Source: JACVRW01 sp963751105
Lineage (GTDB): Bacteria; Actinomycetota; Thermoleophilia; Solirubrobacterales; Thermoleophilaceae
Direction: 5' to 3'
Length of the DNA: 64,000 nt
Assembly: GCA_963751105.1 (NCBI GenBank)
Contig: CAVVTG010000002.1
Span: 930,001-994,000, forward strand
The notes under the pieces: model-generated
Told to the model about the DNA's origin: nothing
The model's input: only the letters and a program-made list of their open reading frames with translations
The model's database searches: none
In this document: positions 16,582-25,720 of the stretch, in pieces
How the letters are laid out: every line of letters begins with the position of its first letter
Position numbering within the stretch: position 1 is the stretch's first letter
Made by a program: the position numbers and the translations under genes

Positions 16582-17781
16582 CTAACGCAGGACCGGCCGG
16601 GTGCCCGAGATCACCGCACGGCGGAAGCGCGAGCGCTCGACGCCGCGCGTGGACAGGCCGAGCTCGAGGATGCCGGTGCTGCTCGTGCCCGGCGAGCCCG
16701 CGCCGAACACGAAGTTGCCGAGGCTGTAGGCCACCACCCGCCGGCCGTTGCGCCGGATCGGCTGGAGCACGTGCGGGTGTGCGCCGATCACCGCATCCGC
16801 GCCGGCAGCGATGGCCTGTGAGGCGAAGCCGCGCTGGCGGCCGTTCTCCGTCGTCGCGCGCTCGACCCCCCAGTGGAAGGTGGCGATCACCACGTCCGCT
16901 CGCCGTCGGGCGCGGCTCACGCTGCTCGCGATGTTGTCGGGCGTGGCCTGCTGGGTTCCGGCCCGGTCGGCCCCGGCGAAGAACGAGGCGGGCAGGATGT
17001 CCGAGAAGCCGACGAAGGCGATCCTCAGACCGAGCCGCTCGACCACCCGCGGCTCGGAGGCCGAGGCCAGGCTCCCGCCCGCGCCCACCGCGCTCATGCC
17101 GAAGCTGCGCGTGAGCTTGACCGTGTCGAGCAGGGCGGCGGTGCCGTAGTCGCCGACGTGGTTGTTGGCCAGGTTGAGCACGTCGAAGCCGGCGAAGGTG
17201 GCCATCGTCCGCAGCGCCGACGGACGGCCACGGAAGTTGAACTGCTTGGGCACCGGAGCGCCGCGGTTGGAGACCGCGCACTCGAGATTGCCGAAGGCCA
17301 CGTCGGCCCGCCGCAGGGCCGGGGCCACGCTGGTCCACGGATAGCGCACCCCGAACTGGTTGATGTAGACCCCCGGCCCGTTGCCCAGGTTGATGTCGCC
17401 CACCGACGCCAGCGACACGTTGCGCGAGCGGACGGTCAGGCGCTTCGACACGCGGCCGTCGGCCGAGCGAGCCCGCAGGAGGTACCGCCGTCGCGGCTCC
17501 TCGGGCCTGACCCGCCGCCGGAAGGCGCCGACGTCGTCGGCCGCGGCGCCGGCCAGCGCGCGCCACTGCCCGTCCACGGCGATCTCGATGGTCACCCGCG
17601 TGGAGGGCGGCGCCCCGCGTCCCGTGAGCGCGAAGCCCGTTCCCGTGGCCACCACGCGCGGGCCGTCGAGCTCGAGCAGAGGGGGAGGAAGAGGCGTCTG
17701 GGCCTCGGCGGAGCCCGAGCCGAGGAGCGCAGCGCCCGCACAGACCAGCGCCGCCCGAAACACCCCGGCACGGGCCCTCAC
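16582..17781 (-). CDS. exported CapA-family metallophosphoesterase-like protein
   Basis: A 399-residue exported protein. It starts with a signal peptide (about 1-27, ending SAEA), then a ~90-residue beta-rich segment, then a CapA/PgsA-type phosphoesterase-like domain from about 125: SLASVGDINLG, ADVAFGNLECAVS, DVLNLANNHVGDYG, VVIATFHWGVE, GADAVIGAHPHVLQP and YSLGNFVF. These are the family's metal-binding Asp/Asn/His motifs. CapA proteins take part in poly-gamma-glutamate or capsule synthesis, but many actinobacterial homologues have no known role and no capB/capC genes are nearby. The GTG start overlaps the HAD gene stop by 4 bp. Confidence 0.85.
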   Translation of the reverse strand: MRARAGVFRAALVCAGAALLGSGSAEAQTPLPPPLLELDGPRVVATGTGFALTGRGAPPSTRVTIEIAVDGQWRALAGAAADDVGAFRRRVRPEEPRRRYLLRARSADGRVSKRLTVRSRNVSLASVGDINLGNGPGVYINQFGVRYPWTSVAPALRRADVAFGNLECAVSNRGAPVPKQFNFRGRPSALRTMATFAGFDVLNLANNHVGDYGTAALLDTVKLTRSFGMSAVGAGGSLASASEPRVVERLGLRIAFVGFSDILPASFFAGADRAGTQQATPDNIASSVSRARRRADVVIATFHWGVERATTENGRQRGFASQAIAAGADAVIGAHPHVLQPIRRNGRRVVAYSLGNFVFGAGSPGTSSTGILELGLSTRGVERSRFRRAVISGTRPVLR

Positions 17782-18557
17782 CCGATCTCCTCCACGAGCT
17801 CCGCCACCGATTCCACGATGCGCGAAGGGAGGAAGGGATGGCGGTCGGTGTCCCCGCGGACGGTGACGCCGGTGAGGACGAGGATCGTCTCGAGGCCGGC
17901 TTCCAGGCCGGCCACGATGTCGGTGTCCATGCGGTCGCCGATCATCGCCGTGGTCTCCGAGTGGGCGTCGATGGCGTTCAGGGCGGAGCGCATCATCAGC
18001 GGGTTGGGCTTGCCCACGTAGTAGGGCTCGATGCCGGTGGCCCGGCTGATCAGCGCAGCCACCGACCCGGTGGCCGGCAGCGGCCCATCGGGCGAGGGGC
18101 CGACGGTGTCGGGGTTGGTGGCGATGAAGCGCGCGCCGTCGTTGATCAGGCGGATCGCCCGGGTGATGCGCTCGAAGCTGTAGGTGCGGGTCTCGCCCAG
18201 CACGACGTAGTCCGGGTCGCGCTCGGTGAGCGTGTAGCCGCGCTCGTGCAGCGCGGTGGTGAGGCCGGCTTCGCCGATCACGAAGGCGGAGCCGCCGGGC
18301 CGCTGGCTGTCGAGGAATCCGCCGGTGGCGAGTGCCGACGTCCAGATCGCCTCCTCGGGCAGCTCCAGCCCGCTGCGGCGCAGCCGGGCCGCGAGGTCGC
18401 GGCGCGTGTAGATCGAGTTGTTGGTGAGGACGAGGAAGGGCACGCCGCGCTCGGTGAGGCGGCCGAGGAACTCCTGCGCGCCGGGCACGGGGTGCTCCTC
18501 GCGCACGAGGACGCCGTCCATGTCCATCAGCCAGGAGTGAATCTCGCGCTTCGGCAT
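17778..18557 (-). CDS. HAD-superfamily phosphatase, NagD-like (HAD-IIA)
   Basis: A 259-residue haloacid-dehalogenase hydrolase of subfamily IIA. Motif I is MDMDGVL near residue 12, motif II LTNNS, the cap domain follows, then the motif III/IV region YVGKPNPLMM and MIGDRMDTDIVAGLEAG. This group includes NagD, AraL and phosphoglycolate/4-nitrophenyl phosphatases. The ATG at 18557 has a TACTCT box 8 nt upstream on its strand and no clear Shine-Dalgarno, fitting a leaderless start. It is cotranscribed with the CapA-like gene by a GTGA overlap. Substrate is unknown. Confidence 0.87.
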   Translation of the reverse strand: MPKREIHSWLMDMDGVLVREEHPVPGAQEFLGRLTERGVPFLVLTNNSIYTRRDLAARLRRSGLELPEEAIWTSALATGGFLDSQRPGGSAFVIGEAGLTTALHERGYTLTERDPDYVVLGETRTYSFERITRAIRLINDGARFIATNPDTVGPSPDGPLPATGSVAALISRATGIEPYYVGKPNPLMMRSALNAIDAHSETTAMIGDRMDTDIVAGLEAGLETILVLTGVTVRGDTDRHPFLPSRIVESVAELVEEIG

Positions 18558-18595
18558 TGGCCCGCAGAGTACGGGTCGTGCTAGATATGAGTTCG

Positions 18596-19370
18596 ATGGC
18601 CTACTCGCGCTACGTGGCGATTGGCGACAGCACCACCGAGGGTCTCGAGGATCCCTACGAGGACGGCCGCGGCTACCGCGGCTGGGCCGACCGGCTCGCG
18701 CAGCGCCTGGCCGGCGAGAACCCGGAGCTCGGCTACGCCAACCTGGCCGTCCGGGGCAAGCTGGCCCGGCAGGTGCGCGAGGAGCAGCTCGAGCTGGCGC
18801 TCGCCCTCGAGCCGGATCTCGCGACCGTGGTGGCGGGGCTCAACGACACGCTTCGTCCCCAGTGCGACCTCGACGTGATCGCGGGCCACCTCGAGGCCAT
18901 GATCGGTGGGCTGCAGGAACACCGGTGCGACGGTCGTGACGATGGCCTTTCCCGATCCCGTCCCCGCCAACGCCCTGGCTCGCGTGGCCCGGCGCCGGGT
19001 GTTCGCCTTCAACGAGCGCCTGCGGGAGATGTCGGCACGGCACGGTGCCCTGGTGGTGGACTTCGAGCGCGACGGCGCGCCTCCCGATCGGCGTCTCTGG
19101 CACCCGGATCGCCTGCACGCCAACACGGACGGCCACGTGCGCATCGCCGACGCCTTCGCCGAGAAGCTGAACCTGCCCGGAGCGGGCGCGGACTGGGCTC
19201 AGCCGCTGCCGCCCGCAGGCGCGGTGTCGCGCCGGCGGGCACTGGCCGAGGACCTCCGGTGGGCCCGGGTTCACCTGGCGCCATGGCTGATACGGCGCGC
19301 CCGCGGCGTCTCCTCGGGCGACGGCCGGCCGGCCAAGCGGCCGCAGCTGGAGTCGGTGCGCCCCGAGTAG
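18596..19370 (+). CDS. SGNH/GDSL hydrolase (frameshifted)
   Basis: Two adjacent frames together make one SGNH-hydrolase of about 258 residues. Frame one (from 18596; ATG at 18587 is an alternative) gives MAYSRYVAIGDSTTEG with the block I Ser and VVAGLNDTLRP with the block III Asn. It then passes near 18912-18922 into a second frame, TGATVVTMAFPDPVP, which carries the block V Asp/His in HPDRLHANTDGHVRIADAF and stops at 19370. Removing one base in GCTGCAGGAACACC restores a single frame. Either this is a real lesion or an assembly indel. The family covers esterases, lipases and acyltransferases. Confidence 0.75.
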
Positions 19371-19380
19371 GGCCGCCGGG

Positions 19381-20373
19381 TCAGTCCGGACGCAGCTCGA
19401 GCACCACCTTGCCGGTGGCGCCGCGCGAGTCGATCAGCTCGAGCGCGTCGGCCGCCCGCTCGAGCGGGAAGCGCGCGCCCACGATCGGCCGGACGAAGCC
19501 GGCCTCGGCGAGGCGGCCGATCTCGGCCCCGATCTCGCGGTTGACCTCGGGCTTGCCCATCACGTAGGCGCCCCAGCCGGCGCCCACGACCTCGATGTTG
19601 TTGAGCAGCAGCCGGTTGACGCGCACCTCGGGGATCGAGCCGCCGGTGAAGCCCACCACCACGCAGCGGCCCCCTTCTCCGAGCGAGCGCAGGCTGTCGG
19701 TGAAGCGGTCGCCGCCCACCGGGTCGATCACCACGTCCACGCCGCCGCCGGAGGCCTCCTTGGCCTCGTCCTTCCACGCGCCGCCGGCGCGCAGCACCTC
19801 GTCTGCGCCGGCCTCCCGGGCCACGCGCTCCTTGTCGTCGGTGGAGACCACGGCGATGGCGCGCCCGCCGAGGCCCTTGGCCACCTGAATCGCCGCCGTG
19901 CCCACGCCACCCGCGGCACCGTGCACGAGCACCGTCTCACCCGCGGCGAAGCGCCCGCGGGTCACGAGCGCGAACCAGGCGGTGTGGTAGTTGAGAACGA
20001 GGCCCGCGCCCTGGGCGAAGTCGAGATCGTCGGGCAGCGGGAAGGTCAGCCACTCGGGGGCCACCGCCGCCTCGGCGAAGCCGCCCAGCATGCAGAAGGC
20101 GGCCACGCGATCGCCCTCGCTGAAGGCCGATTCCGCCGACGCGCCGGCCACGGTGCCCGCCACCTCGGAGCCGGGCACGAAGGGCAGCTCGGGCTTGACC
20201 TGGTACTCGCCGCGGGTCTGGAGCACCTCCGGGAACGACACGCCCGCGGCGTGCACGTTCACCACCACGCCGCTCCCCGGGGTGAGCAGGTGGGAGGGCT
20301 CGGGCGTCGGCAGGTCGGCCTCGCGAAGCGCCTCCCTCGGTCCGCTCAGCTCGGCTATCTGGATGGCTCTCAT
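19381..20373 (-). CDS. NADPH:quinone oxidoreductase-family zinc-free MDR
   Basis: A 330-residue medium-chain dehydrogenase/reductase of the quinone oxidoreductase group. It has the GroES-like N-terminal domain (PFVPGSEVAGTVAG) and a Rossmann domain VLVHGAAGGVGTAAIQVAKGLGG, with DVVIDPVGGDRF after it. The Cys/His ligands of zinc alcohol dehydrogenases are absent. Such enzymes reduce quinones or alpha,beta-unsaturated carbonyls with NADPH. The ATG at 20373 has TAGTGT 9 nt upstream and diverges from the gene at 20421 across 47 bp, so both promoters must lie close to the start codons. Confidence 0.87.
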   Translation of the reverse strand: MRAIQIAELSGPREALREADLPTPEPSHLLTPGSGVVVNVHAAGVSFPEVLQTRGEYQVKPELPFVPGSEVAGTVAGASAESAFSEGDRVAAFCMLGGFAEAAVAPEWLTFPLPDDLDFAQGAGLVLNYHTAWFALVTRGRFAAGETVLVHGAAGGVGTAAIQVAKGLGGRAIAVVSTDDKERVAREAGADEVLRAGGAWKDEAKEASGGGVDVVIDPVGGDRFTDSLRSLGEGGRCVVVGFTGGSIPEVRVNRLLLNNIEVVGAGWGAYVMGKPEVNREIGAEIGRLAEAGFVRPIVGARFPLERAADALELIDSRGATGKVVLELRPD

Positions 20374-20420
20374 GGGCGCGGCACACTACCCGGGCCCGGG
20401 CGAGCGGTTAGGTTGCGCCT

Positions 20421-21917
20421 GTGACCGCACGCCCGTCCTTTCGCCTCGCGCTGGCGGCCTGCTGCGCAGCACTCGCCGCGCCCGCTCTCGCGTCGGCCGC
20501 GCCGCCCATCCCGCAGGATCCGGCCGAGATCGCCGGACTCGACACGTTCAGCGGCCGCGTGGCCCAGCCGCGGCCGGTCAGGGCGCCGAGGGTGCCGCGC
20601 CATCCCTACATGGCCGCCAACGGGCGCTCGAACGTTCACAACGACGCCTACCAGACCGACACCTACCGCACGCCGGGACCGCTGGGCCGCCGCACCCGCA
20701 CGTTCTCCCAGTTCTTCGGCGGGCCGATCGGGCTCGGCTCGTGCGGCATCACCATCGCGTTCGACCGCCGTGGCCGGCTGGTCACCACCTGCGTCACAGC
20801 GGCCTCCGTCTACCTGCGCCTGATGAACCCGCGCACGCTCGACACCATCGACCAGATCCAGTTGCCCGATCGTGTGATCCCGCCGGGCCTCAGCCCCTTC
20901 GAGGCCACCGGCGGCGCGTACTTCTACCTGGACCACAGGGACCGTGCCGTGGTCTCGATCGGCCGGCAGATCCTCACGCTGGCCTTCAGGGACGGGAGCT
21001 GGCGGCGGGTGCGCAGCTTCGATCTGACCGGCGTCCTGCCCGCCGACGAGCAGCTCAACTCCGCGCTGCCGGACTGGGACGGCCGGCTGTGGTTCGTGTC
21101 GCGCAACCGCGGGATCGTGGGAGCGATCGACCGGAGCAGCGGGCGGGTGCTCGGCACGCGCCGGACGGGCGAGGCCATCGGCAACTCCTTCGCGGTCGAC
21201 GACAGCGGCGGCGTCTTCGTGGTCACCGACGCGGCCCAGTACCGCTTCGACGCGGGCCCGGGCGGGCGACCCAAGCTCAGCTGGCGCGTGCCCTACGACA
21301 ACGTGGGGATCAAGAAGCCCGGTCAGTTCGACGCCGGCTCCGGCACCACGCCCACCCTGATGGGCCGCCGCCATCTCTCGATCACCGACAACGCGGACCC
21401 GATGCAGGTGGTGGTGATGCGCCGTGACCGGCGCCTGCCACGCGGCGTGCGCCGCAGGGTGTGCGAGGAGCCGGTGTTCGAGCGCGGAGCGAGCGCGACC
21501 GAGAACTCGATCATCGCCACCGGCCGGTCGATGATCGTGGAGAACAACTACGGCTACGCGCCGCCACCCATCGCCGTCGAGGACGGCGAGACCACCGCGC
21601 CCGGAGTGACCAGGGTCGACATCCGTCGTGGGGGGAAGGGCTGTCGCACGGCGTGGGAGTCGCGCGAGATCTCCCCCAGCACGGTGCCGAAGCTGTCGCT
21701 GGCCAACGGGCTCATCTACCTCTACACCAAGCCGGCGGGCCGGCCCGACCGCTGGTACCTCACGGCGATCGACTTCTTCAGCGGCCGCACGGTCTGGCGT
21801 CGGCTGCTCGGAACCGGCCGGCTCTTCAACGTCCACTACGCCGGGCTGACGCTGAGCCCGCGCGGGGTCCTCTACAGCGGCGTGCTGGGCGGCACGGTGG
21901 CGCTGGCCGACGGCTGA
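20421..21917 (+). CDS. secreted beta-propeller-like protein of unknown function
   Basis: A 498-residue exported protein. A signal peptide (RLALAACCAALAAPALASAA) is followed by repeated short beta-strand blocks (GRLVTTCVTAASVYLRLMNP, AVVSIGRQILTLAF, GRLWFVSRNRGIVGAID, GRTVWRRLLGTGRLFNVHY) like PQQ or strictosidine-synthase-type propellers. No catalytic motif is evident. GTG at 20421 has TAGGTT 6 nt upstream and no Shine-Dalgarno. The DUF2855 gene follows 5 bp after the stop, so the two are probably cotranscribed. Fold is inferred from repetition, not verified. Confidence 0.72.
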   Translation: MTARPSFRLALAACCAALAAPALASAAPPIPQDPAEIAGLDTFSGRVAQPRPVRAPRVPRHPYMAANGRSNVHNDAYQTDTYRTPGPLGRRTRTFSQFFGGPIGLGSCGITIAFDRRGRLVTTCVTAASVYLRLMNPRTLDTIDQIQLPDRVIPPGLSPFEATGGAYFYLDHRDRAVVSIGRQILTLAFRDGSWRRVRSFDLTGVLPADEQLNSALPDWDGRLWFVSRNRGIVGAIDRSSGRVLGTRRTGEAIGNSFAVDDSGGVFVVTDAAQYRFDAGPGGRPKLSWRVPYDNVGIKKPGQFDAGSGTTPTLMGRRHLSITDNADPMQVVVMRRDRRLPRGVRRRVCEEPVFERGASATENSIIATGRSMIVENNYGYAPPPIAVEDGETTAPGVTRVDIRRGGKGCRTAWESREISPSTVPKLSLANGLIYLYTKPAGRPDRWYLTAIDFFSGRTVWRRLLGTGRLFNVHYAGLTLSPRGVLYSGVLGGTVALADG

Positions 21918-21922
21918 GCGAC

Positions 21923-22990
21923 ATGGCGGACTTCCTGATCAAGCGCGACGACCTGCGCGACTGTCGCACGGTGGACTCGGAGCCCCCGGACATCGAGGCG
22001 GGCCAGGCGCTGCTGCGCGTCGACCGCTTCGGGCTGACGGCCAACAACGTCACCTACGCCGTGTTCGGGGAGGCGATGTCCTACTGGCGCTTCTTCCCCG
22101 CCCCCGAGGGCTGGGGCCGCCTGCCGGTGTGGGGGTTCGCGGAGGTCGAGCGCTCGGAGGCCGAGGGCATCGCGCCGGGCGCGCGGGTCTACGGCTACCT
22201 GCCGGCCTCGACCCACCTCGTCGTGGCGCCCGAGGTCGTCGGCGAGGGCTCGTTCGTGGACGCCTCCCCGCACCGCGCCGAGCTGCCGGCGGCCTATCAG
22301 CTCTACACCCTCACCGGCGGCGACGGCATCTACCGGGCCGAAACCGAGGACATGCAGATGCTCCTGCGCCCGCTGTTCGCCACCGCGTTCCTGATCGACG
22401 ACCAGCTCGCGGACGAGGGGCTGACCGATCGCGGTCCCATCCTGATCTCCAGCGCCTCGAGCAAGACGGCGATCGCCGTGGCCTTTCTCCTCGCGCAGCG
22501 CGAAGGGGCGGACGTCGTGGGCCTCACCTCGTCCCGAAACGCCGAGTTCGTCGAGAGCCTCGACCTGTACGACCGCTGCGTGAGCTACGACGACATCGGC
22601 TCGCTCGAGCGCGAGCCCGCCTCCTACGTGGACATCGCCGGAGACGGTGGGGTGCGCCTGGCCGTCCACTCGCAGTTTCGTGACGAGCTCGCGGTGAGCA
22701 TGGCTGTCGGGCTCACCCACTGGGAGGAGCTGGCGGCAGGCCAGGGCGAGCTGCCCGGACCGCCGCCCACGCTGTTCTTCGCTCCTGACCGCATGCGAAA
22801 GCGGGCCTCCGACTGGGGGACCGGGAGCCTGCTGGAGCGGATCGCGGAGGCATGGCATCCGTTCTGCGACTGGGCCGGCGGCTGGCTCGAGCCGATACCC
22901 GGGGAGAGGTTCGAGGCGGTCGAGAGCGCCTACCGCGATGTCCTCGAAGGCCGGGTTGAGCCAAGGACGGCTCACGTGCTGTCCCTCTAG
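21923..22990 (+). CDS. DUF2855 family protein
   Basis: A 355-residue cytoplasmic protein matching the DUF2855 pattern (MADFLIKRDDLRDCRTVD, FGLTANNVTYAVFGEAMSYWRFFPAPEGWGRLPVWGFA, YGYLPASTHLVV). It looks like a degenerate medium-chain-dehydrogenase fold: a GroES-like half followed by a Rossmann-like half (ILISSASSKTAIAVAFLLAQ). The biochemical role of this family is not established. ATG at 21923 follows the propeller gene by 5 bp; the open frame upstream of it is a shadow of that gene. Confidence 0.83.
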   Translation: MADFLIKRDDLRDCRTVDSEPPDIEAGQALLRVDRFGLTANNVTYAVFGEAMSYWRFFPAPEGWGRLPVWGFAEVERSEAEGIAPGARVYGYLPASTHLVVAPEVVGEGSFVDASPHRAELPAAYQLYTLTGGDGIYRAETEDMQMLLRPLFATAFLIDDQLADEGLTDRGPILISSASSKTAIAVAFLLAQREGADVVGLTSSRNAEFVESLDLYDRCVSYDDIGSLEREPASYVDIAGDGGVRLAVHSQFRDELAVSMAVGLTHWEELAAGQGELPGPPPTLFFAPDRMRKRASDWGTGSLLERIAEAWHPFCDWAGGWLEPIPGERFEAVESAYRDVLEGRVEPRTAHVLSL

Positions 22991-23000
22991 AACTGTCCAG

Positions 23001-23813
23001 GTGCGATCTCTCCTCAGCGTCGCGCTCGCCGTGCTGGGCGCGCTCGTGCTCCCGTTCGCGGTGGCCGCGTTCTACGGGCGCGAACAGGTCGTGGATCCCG
23101 ACGCCTTCGCCGGTCGTGCGCTGACGGCGCTCGACGAGCCCGCCGTGCGCGCGGCGCTCGAGCGCGAGACGCTGGTCGCGATCGAGGATCGCTTCGGGGC
23201 GCGTGCGGTGGCCGGGGTGGAGGACGTGCTCCGGCCGGGCATCGAGGCCGTGGTCGCCTCGGACGAGTTCCGGCGCCTGTTCGAGGAGGCGGTGCTGGAG
23301 ACGAGGCTGTTCTTCCTGGTCCGGGAGGGGTCCGTGGCGACCCTCGACCTCGACGCCGCGGTTCCGATCCTGAGAGAGGAGCTGCGCGCCGCCGACCCTC
23401 GGCTGGCGCGCCGGCTGCCGGAGCAGCTCGACCTGCAGCTGGAGCTCGTGCGTCGCGACGACACCGCCGCGGACCCGCTCCTCTCGAACGCCGAGGTGCG
23501 CCGGCTCGGCGTGCTGCTGCCGCTGCTGGCCATGGCGGCCTTCGCGGGCTCGATCGCGGTGGCTCCGCGGCGGGAGCGCGCGCTGATCGTGGTGGGCATG
23601 GCCACCACGGTCGCGGCCGCTGCGCTCGGAGTGGGCCTGGCACTGAGTCGCGAGCTGGCGGTCGACCGGGAGGAGGCCGGCGCGCTGTTCGACGTGTACT
23701 TCAACGACCTCTATACGTGGGCGCTGGTCCTGGCCGTCGCCGGCCTGGTGGTGATCGCGGTGGGGGCTTGGTTGGCTAGGCGTTCTGCCCGTCGAGCGCG
23801 GTCGAGCGGCTGA
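23001..23813 (+). CDS. membrane protein of unknown function
   Basis: A 270-residue protein with an N-terminal membrane segment (LLSVALAVLGALVLPFAVAAFYG), a ~140-residue Glu/Arg/Leu-rich probably external domain, and three C-terminal membrane segments (near 172-190, 198-215 and 240-262) followed by an Arg-rich tail. This layout occurs in several actinobacterial hypothetical families; I do not recognise a named one. GTG at 23001 is preferred because upstream in-frame codons overlap the DUF2855 gene. Its 3' end overlaps the convergent SDR stop by 38 bp. Confidence 0.7.
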   Translation: MRSLLSVALAVLGALVLPFAVAAFYGREQVVDPDAFAGRALTALDEPAVRAALERETLVAIEDRFGARAVAGVEDVLRPGIEAVVASDEFRRLFEEAVLETRLFFLVREGSVATLDLDAAVPILREELRAADPRLARRLPEQLDLQLELVRRDDTAADPLLSNAEVRRLGVLLPLLAMAAFAGSIAVAPRRERALIVVGMATTVAAAALGVGLALSRELAVDREEAGALFDVYFNDLYTWALVLAVAGLVVIAVGAWLARRSARRARSSG

Positions 23814-24630
23814 GCTCCTCCCAGGCGGCGAGGTCCGCATCCAGGCGCTCGTGCTGCTCGCGGATGCCGTCGACGGCGTCATCACCGAGCGCCAGGTGCA
23901 GCGCTGCGTCCTCGCTGTCCACCGCTTCGAGGATCGCGGCCGCCGCCTTGCGCGGATCACCCGGCTGGGTGCCGTCCATGCCGTCGACCATGGCCCGGGT
24001 CGCGCCCACCGTGTCGGCGTAGGCCTCGAGCTCGCCGGAGCGCTGCATGCGACCGCCGCCGAACTCGGTGCGAAACGCTCCGGGCTCCACGATCAGCACC
24101 CGGAGGCCGAGCGGCGTGACCTCGGCGGCCAGCGCCCTCGACATCGCCTCGAGCGCGAACTTGGCCGCGCAGTAGGCGCCGAAGCCGGGGGCGGTCACCT
24201 GGCCGCCCATCGAGCTGATCTGGACGATGGTGCCGCTGCCGCGCTCGCGCATCTCGGGCAGCACGGCCTGCGTCAGCTCGACGGCGCCGAAGAACATGGT
24301 GTCCATGAGCGTCCTGAGCTCGCCCATGTCGATCTCCTCCACGGCTCCCACGGAGCCGTGGCCCGCGTTGTTGACCAGGACGTCGATCCGCCCGAAGCGG
24401 TCGCGGACGGCGGACAGCGCGCCGTCGATCTGATCGCCGCTCGTCACGTCGAGGGGCACGGCCAGGACCCGCTCCGGGTCGCGGTCGACGAGCTCCTGCA
24501 GAGCCTCCGGGCGGCGGGCCGTGGCGGCCACCCGGTCGCCGTGTGCGAGCGCGGCTTCGGCGATCTCTCGACCGAAGCCGGACGAGCTTCCGGTGATGAG
24601 CCAGACACGGGAACTATCGTCGGGAGACAT
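23776..24630 (-). CDS. short-chain dehydrogenase/reductase
   Basis: A classical SDR of 284 residues: cofactor motif TGSSSGFG, structural motif LVNNAGHG, catalytic Ser in QISSMGG and YCAAK with Tyr and Lys, then the PGAFRTEF segment. Arg residues after the glycine motif (ATARR) suggest NADP(H). Such SDRs usually act on small ketones, aldehydes or sugars. The ATG at 24630 has TAGGCT 7 nt upstream on its strand, inside the first codons of the sigma-factor gene; the two divergent start codons overlap as CATG. Confidence 0.87.
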   Translation of the reverse strand: MSPDDSSRVWLITGSSSGFGREIAEAALAHGDRVAATARRPEALQELVDRDPERVLAVPLDVTSGDQIDGALSAVRDRFGRIDVLVNNAGHGSVGAVEEIDMGELRTLMDTMFFGAVELTQAVLPEMRERGSGTIVQISSMGGQVTAPGFGAYCAAKFALEAMSRALAAEVTPLGLRVLIVEPGAFRTEFGGGRMQRSGELEAYADTVGATRAMVDGMDGTQPGDPRKAAAAILEAVDSEDAALHLALGDDAVDGIREQHERLDADLAAWEELSRSTALDGQNA

Positions 24631-25672
24631 GAGGGCCAGCCTAGAGAGGGCCGACTCCGAGCTGAGGGCGGCTCGCGCGGGCGACGAGGGTGCGTTCGAG
24701 CGCCTGGTGGCGCCGCTGCGGGGCGAGCTGCACGCGCACTGCTACCGGATGCTGGGCTCGACCCACGATGCCGAGGACGCCCTGCAGGAGGCACTGCTCA
24801 GAGCGTGGCGCGCTCTCGAGCGCTTCGAGGGCCGCAGCTCGCTGCGCTCGTGGCTCTACCGGATCGCCACCAACACCTGCCTCAACGCCATCGCCCGTCG
24901 GCCCAAGCGGGTCCTGCCGCTGGACTACGGCCCGTCGAGCGATCCTCACGACGGGCCGGGAACGCCGCTCGTGGAGTCCGTCTGGGTGGAGCCGTATCCC
25001 GACGCTGCGCTCACCGACGAGCGGGCCGCACCCGACGCCCGCTACGAGCAACGAGAGAGCGTGGAGCTGGCCTTCGTCGCCGCACTGCAGCACCTGGCAC
25101 CGCGCCAGCGCGCCGTCCTCATCCTCCGCGAGGTGCTCGGCTTCTCCGCGCGCGAGGTGGCGGAGGCGCTCGACAGCACGGTGGCCTCGGTCAACAGCGC
25201 GATGCAGCGTGCCCGCGCGGCGATGGACGAACGCGCTCCCGAGCAGAGCCAGCAGGCCGCCCTGCGCAATCTGGGCGACGAGCAGCTCGAGCAGATGGTC
25301 ACGACCTACGTGGATGCCTGGGAACGCGGCGACGTCGACGCGATCGCCGCGATGCTGGCCGACGACGCCACCCTCACCATGCCGCCGATGGCCACTTGGT
25401 ATCGAGGCCCGGACGTGCTCGTGTTCCTTACCGAGTGGGCCTTCTCGGGCCGCGCCTACAACGCCGAGGGCGCCCGGCGGGTACGGGTCGTGCCCACCAG
25501 CGCCAACGGCCAGCCCGCGTTCGCCACCTACAGCTGGGACCCCGAGCGCGGGGCGCACCTGCCCACCGTCCTCCAGGTGATCACGCTGCGCGACGGGCGG
25601 ATCGAAGAGATCTGCGGGTTCGTCAGCCCGGAGATCTTCGCCGGCTTCGGGTTGCCGGCCGAGTTGCCGTGA
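24629..25672 (+). CDS. ECF sigma factor with C-terminal SnoaL-like domain
   Basis: RNA polymerase sigma-70 factor of the extracytoplasmic-function type, 347 residues. Region 2 (DEGAFERLVAPLRGELHAHCYRMLGSTHDAEDALQEALL) and the SWLYRIATNTCLNAIARRPKR block are typical of the SigG-like TIGR02960 group. Region 4 is ALQHLAPRQRAVLILREVLGFSAREVAEAL, and from about residue 215 a SnoaL/NTF2-like domain follows (AWERGDVDAIAAMLADDATLTMPP). In such ECFs the C-terminal domain controls activity, and no anti-sigma gene is seen here. TATCGT lies 8 nt before the ATG. Target promoters are unknown. Confidence 0.9.
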   Translation: MRASLERADSELRAARAGDEGAFERLVAPLRGELHAHCYRMLGSTHDAEDALQEALLRAWRALERFEGRSSLRSWLYRIATNTCLNAIARRPKRVLPLDYGPSSDPHDGPGTPLVESVWVEPYPDAALTDERAAPDARYEQRESVELAFVAALQHLAPRQRAVLILREVLGFSAREVAEALDSTVASVNSAMQRARAAMDERAPEQSQQAALRNLGDEQLEQMVTTYVDAWERGDVDAIAAMLADDATLTMPPMATWYRGPDVLVFLTEWAFSGRAYNAEGARRVRVVPTSANGQPAFATYSWDPERGAHLPTVLQVITLRDGRIEEICGFVSPEIFAGFGLPAELP

Positions 25673-25682
25673 GCAATCCTGA

Positions 25683-25707
25683 CCTGTACCGCTCCTGCCG
25701 GTACAGG
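25683..25707. terminator. bidirectional hairpin terminator
   Basis: CCTGTACCG (25683-25691) and CGGTACAGG (25699-25707) form a perfect 9-bp stem with a 7-nt loop, midway between the convergent stops of the sigma factor (25672) and glutamine synthetase (25721). There is no T-run, as is common in high-GC actinobacteria. Confidence 0.7.
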
Positions 25708-25720
25708 GCAGGACTGCAAG

